From contig NZ_JAHFUW010000034.1 of NCBI RefSeq assembly GCF_023264855.1, positions 1 through 51,282 of the forward strand: a DNA stretch of 51,282 nucleotides. The letters are read 5' to 3'. The notes beneath the pieces were generated by a model. The model worked only from the letters and a program-made list of their open reading frames with translations. It was not told the DNA's origin and made no database searches. Each line of letters starts with the position of its first letter. Within the stretch, counting starts at the first letter, position 1. The translations under genes and the position numbers were made by a program. The DNA is from Herbiconiux sp. Lineage in GTDB: Bacteria > Actinomycetota > Actinomycetes > Actinomycetales > Microbacteriaceae. Below are positions 47,387 through 51,282 of the stretch, in pieces.

Positions 47387-48312
47387 GCGGCGGGCTCCGG
47401 CACGGGCGGCCAGCCGGCACGTCGTTCGAGCATGAGCTCGCGCAGGGCGCGCGGCGGGCGGCCGGTGAAGCGCTCGACCACATCGGTGAGGCGGCCCAGA
47501 TGGCCGGCGCGGATCATCCGGCCGAAGGTCACCATGCCGTCGCTGGCCCAGGGCACGGGCGAGTTCGAGAAGTCGCCGGTGGCGTCGCGCGGCACGCCGA
47601 GTGCGTCCCACATGGCGTACATCTCGTCGTCGGTGAGGTCGACGATCTCGATCGGCGCCCCGCTCAGCTCGGCGATCATCTCGCCCACCTCGCGGTAGGT
47701 CAGCAGTTCGGGGCCGGTGACGTCGTAGGCCGTGTCGGGCTCGCCTTCGCCGAGCAGCACCCGGGCGGCCACCTCGGCCACGTCGGCGCGGGCCACGAAG
47801 CCCACCCGACCCTCGCCGGCGTTGCCGATGCTCCGGCCCGAGGTGATGGCGATGGCCGCCTGGTTCTCGGCCATCGCATCCGCGTACTGGTTGTTGCGCA
47901 GGATGTTCCAGCCCAGGCGGCTGCCGAGGATCAGAGCCTCGGTGACCTTGTGATCGGCCACCTCCACCGAGTTGACCTCGGGCCGCTCCGTGCCGATGAA
48001 GGAGGTGTAGACGATGTGCTGCACCCCAGCCTCGACCGCGGCCTCGACGGCGTTGCGGTGCTGCCGCTGGCGGCTGGGGCCCGCCTCCATGGCCGAGACC
48101 AGGAACAGGCGTTCACCGCCGCGGAACGCCTCGACCAGCGCGTCGCGGTCTTCGTAGTCGGCCCGGCGGGCGTCGACGCCGCGTGCGCGCCAGCGTTCGA
48201 GCGTCTGCTCGTCGCGACTGGTGACGATGATCTCGGCCGGATCGACCTCCCCGAGGAGGTGCTCGGCGACGGCGGACGAGACGAAGCCGCCTACGCCGGT
48301 GACGATGTACAT
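47383..48312 (-). CDS. NmrA-like NAD(P)-binding protein (atypical SDR)
   Basis: A 309-residue atypical SDR with the Rossmann motif TGVGGFVSSAVAEHL and an NmrA/QOR2-like body (VYTSFIG, ILRNNQYADA). Members reduce quinones or act as redox sensors. AAAGGAG precedes the ATG at 48312; a longer in-frame ATG at 48402 would cover the promoter. First gene of the long minus-strand operon that runs to 38582. A strong promoter and a GntR-like site lie just upstream. Confidence 0.82.
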   Translation of the reverse strand: MYIVTGVGGFVSSAVAEHLLGEVDPAEIIVTSRDEQTLERWRARGVDARRADYEDRDALVEAFRGGERLFLVSAMEAGPSRQRQHRNAVEAAVEAGVQHIVYTSFIGTERPEVNSVEVADHKVTEALILGSRLGWNILRNNQYADAMAENQAAIAITSGRSIGNAGEGRVGFVARADVAEVAARVLLGEGEPDTAYDVTGPELLTYREVGEMIAELSGAPIEIVDLTDDEMYAMWDALGVPRDATGDFSNSPVPWASDGMVTFGRMIRAGHLGRLTDVVERFTGRPPRALRELMLERRAGWPPVPEPAA

Positions 48313-48374
48313 GCGGTTTCTCCTTTGAAACGGCCGGGCCGCGATGTGGCCCTCGGTCCCATGCTGACGCACGG

Positions 48375-48402
48375 ATTGTATGATGTCAATATCGTATGAC
48401 AA
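48375..48402 (-). promoter_or_regulatory. predicted promoter of the long operon with GntR-like site
   Basis: On the minus strand TTGTCA (48397-48402), 16 bases, TACAAT (48375-48380): near-consensus elements. The -35 lies within TCGTATGACAA (48392-48402), a 9/11 match to the TTGTCNGACAA palindrome. It would drive the NmrA-like gene and those downstream. Confidence 0.6.
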
Positions 48403-48411
48403 TCTGCTCGA

Positions 48412-49263
48412 TCAGGAACCCGCAGCCAGTCCGGCGCCGAAGGCCTGCACGAGCTCGGCGTCCACCGGGGCGGTGTCCCACAGGCCCGCGCCGCCACCGT
48501 AGCGGTTGGTGTTCTGCACGCTCGCGCCCCCGTCCACCGAGAGCACCGCTCCGGTGATGTAGGAGGCGTCCTCGCTCAGCAGGAAGGCCACGGCCGCCGC
48601 CACCTCGTCGGGCTCGCCCGCACGGCGGAGAGGCGAGGTGCTCGCGCGCTTCTTCATGTCCTGGATGCCGGCCTCGCCGAAGATCGGGGTGGGCACGATG
48701 CCCGGCGCCACGCCGTTCACGCGCACCCCGATCGGGCCTGCGTACACGGCGGCGCCGTGCACGAGGCCGATCACGCCGTGCTTGGAGGTGGTGTACGCGA
48801 GCAGGTCGGCCGCGCCGCGCAGACTCGCGATCGAGGCCGTGACCACCACCGAACCGGTGGTGCCGGTGGCCACGAAGTGCCGCAGCGCGGCGCGGGTGCC
48901 GAGGAACGGGCCGCGCAGGTTCACGGCCATCACCGCATCCCACTCGTCCACCGCCGCATCCGTGAGCTGCACGCCCGGCTTGCCGGCGATGCCCGCGTTC
49001 AGGTGGTGCAGGTCGGCGGAGCCGAAGGTCTGGATGGCCGCCTCGAGGTAGGCGTCGACACCCGCCTCGGTGGAGACATCCGCCCCCACCCCGATGGCCT
49101 CCCCCTCGAGCGCGTCGGCCGCGGCCTTCGCACGGTCGCCGTCGAGATCGACGACCACCAGCTTCGCACCCGCCTCCGAGAGGCGCTGCACGACGGCCGA
49201 TCCGATGCCGCCGACGCCTCCGGTCACGATCGCGACCTTGCCGTCGATTCCTGCGTACGTCAT
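48412..49263 (-). CDS. short-chain dehydrogenase/reductase
   Basis: A 283-residue SDR: TGGVGGIG cofactor motif, NAGIAG, catalytic Ser in TASIASLRG and YTTSK. The C terminus has an added tail (NRYGGGAGLWDTAPVDAE) beyond the usual VDGG ending. It sits upstream of the NmrA-like gene with its own promoter region, divergent from the GntR gene. A TTGTCTGACAG site at its promoter places it in the proposed regulon. Confidence 0.88.
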   Translation of the reverse strand: MTYAGIDGKVAIVTGGVGGIGSAVVQRLSEAGAKLVVVDLDGDRAKAAADALEGEAIGVGADVSTEAGVDAYLEAAIQTFGSADLHHLNAGIAGKPGVQLTDAAVDEWDAVMAVNLRGPFLGTRAALRHFVATGTTGSVVVTASIASLRGAADLLAYTTSKHGVIGLVHGAAVYAGPIGVRVNGVAPGIVPTPIFGEAGIQDMKKRASTSPLRRAGEPDEVAAAVAFLLSEDASYITGAVLSVDGGASVQNTNRYGGGAGLWDTAPVDAELVQAFGAGLAAGS

Positions 49264-49341
49264 CGTGCCGCCTTCCGTCCGGCCACTGCGGGCCGCTCCG
49301 GGTGGCCGGACGCGCCGTCGCGTCCCGTCACTCACCTCAGA

Positions 49342-49359
49342 TTGTCTGACAGTAATATA
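49342..49359 (-). promoter_or_regulatory. GntR-type operator and -10 of the SDR promoter
   Basis: TTGTCTGACAG (49342-49352) matches the palindrome at 10 of 11. On the minus strand a TATATT -10 (49354-49359) lies one base upstream, the same spacing as at 35853-35870. A weaker repeat, TTGCA (49372-49376) and TGCAA (49382-49386), lies on the GntR side of the gap. Confidence 0.6.
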
Positions 49360-49456
49360 TTGCCGATCGGATTGCACCACTTGCAACCCCGGCGCTCCCG
49401 CCTCCGACGCACGGCCCCTGTATGATCGGCACACATCATGCCGTAAGGGAGTCACG

Positions 49457-50176
49457 ATGACCGCTCCGAACACCCTCTCCGAAGCCTGGACGAGCGCCCA
49501 TGTCGACCGGGTCGCCGCGCCACTGCGCGAACAGGTGATCGCGGCCCTGCGCGCCGCCATCCTCGACTTCACCCTTCGCCCCGGCCAGCGCCTGGTGGAG
49601 CGTGAGCTGATCGAGCAGCTCGGCGTCTCCCGCACCACCATCCGCGAGGCCCTGCGCGAGCTCACCAGTGAGGGACTCGTGACAGTCGTGCCCCAGCGCG
49701 GCGCCATCGTGAGCGCCCCGTCGCTGCCCGAGGCAGAAGACCTCTACGAGATCCGCGCCGTGCTCGAGTCGGTTCTGGTAGAGCGCTTCGTCGAGCGCGC
49801 CAGCGACGAGCAGCTCGCGCGGCTGCACGACGCCGTCGAGCACTTCGCCGTCACCACGGCGGGCAGCCACGAGATCCGGGTCATCCTCGACGCCAAGGAC
49901 TACCTCTACGAGGTGCTGATCGAGGGCGCCGCGAGCCCGGCGCTGAAGAACATCATCGAAGGCATCCAGGCGCGCGTGCGCATCCTGCGCGCCACCTCGA
50001 TGGGCGAGCCGGGCCGTGCCGAAGAAGCCGCCGCCGAGCTCCGGGCGATGGCCGCGGCCGCGCAGAAGCGCGATGCGAAGAAGGCCGCGCAGCTGTGCGC
50101 CACGCACGTCCGCAACGCCTCCAAAACCGCCCTCAAGCACCTCCGCCTCGCCGAAAAGGGCACCGCCGCCCCCTAG
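49457..50176 (+). CDS. GntR-family regulator, FCD subfamily; candidate regulator of the TTGTCNGACAA sites
   Basis: A 239-residue protein. Winged helix at about residues 20-90 (PGQRLVERELIEQLGVSRTT, REALRELTSEGLV) and FCD domain to about 230. The FCD position that usually reads DxxFH is DYLYEVL here, so the metal site may be incomplete, while a His remains in CATHVRNA. AAGGGAG precedes the ATG. It sits between two copies of the palindrome (49342-49352 and 50291-50301), which makes it the best candidate for controlling the neighbouring catabolic genes. Confidence 0.87.
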   Translation: MTAPNTLSEAWTSAHVDRVAAPLREQVIAALRAAILDFTLRPGQRLVERELIEQLGVSRTTIREALRELTSEGLVTVVPQRGAIVSAPSLPEAEDLYEIRAVLESVLVERFVERASDEQLARLHDAVEHFAVTTAGSHEIRVILDAKDYLYEVLIEGAASPALKNIIEGIQARVRILRATSMGEPGRAEEAAAELRAMAAAAQKRDAKKAAQLCATHVRNASKTALKHLRLAEKGTAAP

Positions 50177-50194
50177 CCTCGCGCCGATCGTCGA

Positions 50195-50245
50195 GAAGTC
50201 GCAAATGGCCCCTATTCCCTGTGGATAGGGGCCATTTTCGACTTC
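50195..50245. terminator. long hairpin terminator after the GntR gene
   Basis: 21-base arms (50195-50215 and 50225-50245) pair with a single mismatch around a 9-base loop. The inner part is AAATGGCCCCTAT / ATAGGGGCCATTT. Very stable and followed by little sequence before the next promoter. Terminator most likely; a structured repeat element is possible. Confidence 0.75.
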
Positions 50246-50265
50246 TGGATCGGGACGGGGAGGGG

Positions 50266-50301
50266 TTGACCATTCAGGGTGACCATCATATTGTCGGACA
50301 A
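50266..50301 (+). promoter_or_regulatory. predicted promoter of the last importer with overlapping GntR operator
   Basis: TTGACC (50266-50271), exactly 17 bases, TATTGT (50289-50294). The perfect palindrome TTGTCGGACAA (50291-50301) overlaps the -10, so a bound repressor would block initiation. Confidence 0.7.
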
Positions 50302-50338
50302 ACACGATGATCAGTGACTCAATGGAGAGGTAGTCATC

Positions 50339-51282
50339 ATGCCCGCACGCACCCCGCACCTTTCGGCCCGGCGACGCGCGCTCGGAGGCGCACTCGCCCT
50401 GGCCTTCGCCGCATCGCTCGCGGCCTGCTCGGCCGGTGGCGCCGGAGGCTCGGCCGGATCCGGTGACCCGGTCGCCGAACTCACCCCCGGCGACCCGAAC
50501 GCCCCGGAGACCACCGAGGTCAAACTCACCGGCATCAAGGGTCCCGGCACCATCCCGCTGCAGTACGCCGCCGACCAGACCGCCGCCGACTACGGGCTCA
50601 CCATCGAACCCTACTTCGTGGACAACAGCGGCGTGGCCGTGACCTCCGTGATCTCGGGCGACGCCGCGGCCGCCAACACCAGCTACTTCGGCGTGATCGA
50701 CGCCATCAAGCAGGGCCTGGACCTCGTGGTGATCGCCGAGGGCTGGGCCAGCACGCCGGGCACCGGATCGCTCGAGGCCCTGCCGAGCTCGGGCATCACC
50801 GAGCTCGCCGACCTCGAGGGCAAGACCGTCAACGTCATCTCGCTCAGCAGCAGCCACGCCATCAAGCTGCGCAACACCATGCTGCAGGAGGGGCTGGATC
50901 CGGATGCCGTGAAGTGGGTCGAGCTGCCCTACGGCGAGGTGGCCGCGGCCCTCGAGCAGGGCACGATCGACGCCTCGAGCGCCGTCGGCCCCACCCTCGC
51001 CGCCGTGCGCGGGCTCGGCAGCGTGACCGTGTTCGACTACGGATCGGGTGAGTACGAGGGCATGGCCGAGTCGGGCTGGGTGGCCTCCCGCGCCTTCGCG
51101 GAGAAGAACCCCAACACGATCGCCGCCATCCAGTGCTCGATCTTCGGCGCCCAGGGCGCCCTCGCCGCCGACCGCGCCGAGTTCGAGACCCAGTTCTCCT
51201 CCTTCCTCGGCGCCCCCGCCGCGGTGGCCGCCGCCGAGGTGATGCTCGACTACCAGAGCGAGAACCGCCTCGAGGACATCCA
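50339..51282 (+). CDS. ABC transporter substrate-binding lipoprotein, nitrate/sulfonate/taurine type (3' end beyond window)
   Basis: At least 314 codons, open at the right edge. The lipoprotein signal peptide has lipobox SLAAC. The mature part resembles the SsuA/TauA/NMT1 group (LTGIKGPGTIPLQYAADQ, LADLEGKTVNVIS, the latter being the usual DLKGKxVxV motif). Such proteins bind sulfonates, nitrate, pyrimidines or aromatic acids. GGAGAGG (50324-50330) precedes the ATG. The promoter overlaps a GntR palindrome, so the ligand is probably a substrate or relative of the region's catabolic pathway. Confidence 0.85.
   Translation, partial: MPARTPHLSARRRALGGALALAFAASLAACSAGGAGGSAGSGDPVAELTPGDPNAPETTEVKLTGIKGPGTIPLQYAADQTAADYGLTIEPYFVDNSGVAVTSVISGDAAAANTSYFGVIDAIKQGLDLVVIAEGWASTPGTGSLEALPSSGITELADLEGKTVNVISLSSSHAIKLRNTMLQEGLDPDAVKWVELPYGEVAAALEQGTIDASSAVGPTLAAVRGLGSVTVFDYGSGEYEGMAESGWVASRAFAEKNPNTIAAIQCSIFGAQGALAADRAEFETQFSSFLGAPAAVAAAEVMLDYQSENRLEDI

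Noticed and set aside
50195-50245. Structured non-coding RNA or riboswitch
   Set aside because: A simple stem-loop after a stop codon and upstream of a separate promoter is best explained as a terminator; no covariation data can be obtained here.
1-51282. Mobile element or prophage origin of the cluster
   Set aside because: No transposase, integrase, tRNA target or long flanking repeat is visible, and codon usage looks uniform by eye.

Overview
The window is about 51 kb of GC-rich actinobacterial DNA. Asp and Ala codons are almost always C/G-ended, GTG and TTG starts occur, and many genes join through ATGA or GTGA stop-start overlaps. Together with the gene types this suggests a soil or plant-associated member of the Microbacteriaceae; that placement is an inference. 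No rRNA, tRNA, CRISPR array, transposase, integrase or replication origin is visible. No gene-free stretch exceeds 300 bases; the longest is 20080-20330, which is packed with inverted repeats.

Layout. (1) 1-3458: a fused alpha/beta 2-oxoacid dehydrogenase E1 that runs off the left edge, divergent from a VOC protein and a GntR/FCD regulator. (2) 3502-9884: a carbohydrate module made of a LacI regulator, a three-gene ABC importer and a GH2 glycosidase, with two LacI-type operators. (3) 10001-14678: small-molecule oxidoreductases (two zinc alcohol dehydrogenases, a ketopantoate-reductase-like enzyme), a DUF606 exporter-like protein and a Dabb protein. (4) 14684-24132: two XRE-cupin regulators, an unusual M24 hydrolase, a dehydrogenase, a RidA-like protein, a flavin reductase, two paralogous flavin monooxygenases of the acyl-CoA dehydrogenase fold, a metallo-beta-lactamase-fold hydrolase and an esterase. 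(5) 24166-33642: a ribose-type ABC importer with two paralogous binding proteins, downstream of a three-gene ATP-dependent carboxylase/hydantoinase-like set (zinc ribbon, HyuA, HyuB). (6) 33746-49263: SDRs, a flavin reductase fused to a GntR/FCD regulator module, a cupin, two vanillyl-alcohol-oxidase-type flavoenzymes, a BBE-type oxidase, a stray TrpF homologue and a long run of tightly coupled dehydrogenase, carboxymuconolactone-decarboxylase and metallohydrolase genes. (7) 49457-51282: a GntR/FCD regulator and the start of a nitrate/sulfonate-type ABC importer.

How it fits together. Regions 5-7 look like one catabolic unit. A palindrome TTGTCNGACAA recurs at the promoters of the two-binding-protein importer, the cupin/VAO operon, the terminal SDR and the last importer, with weaker versions upstream of the long operon and the carboxylase set. 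The GntR/FCD gene at 49457-50176 is the natural candidate for its regulator. The enzyme set (VAO-type benzylic oxidation, alcohol dehydrogenation, an acetophenone-carboxylase-like complex, decarboxylase-fold proteins and lactonase-like hydrolases) is consistent with breakdown of an alkylphenol or aryl-ketone type aromatic, but the substrate cannot be read from sequence. The most unusual protein is the flavin reductase-GntR/FCD fusion at 34615-35745. Region 4 looks like a separate two-component flavin monooxygenase pathway with its own XRE-cupin regulation.
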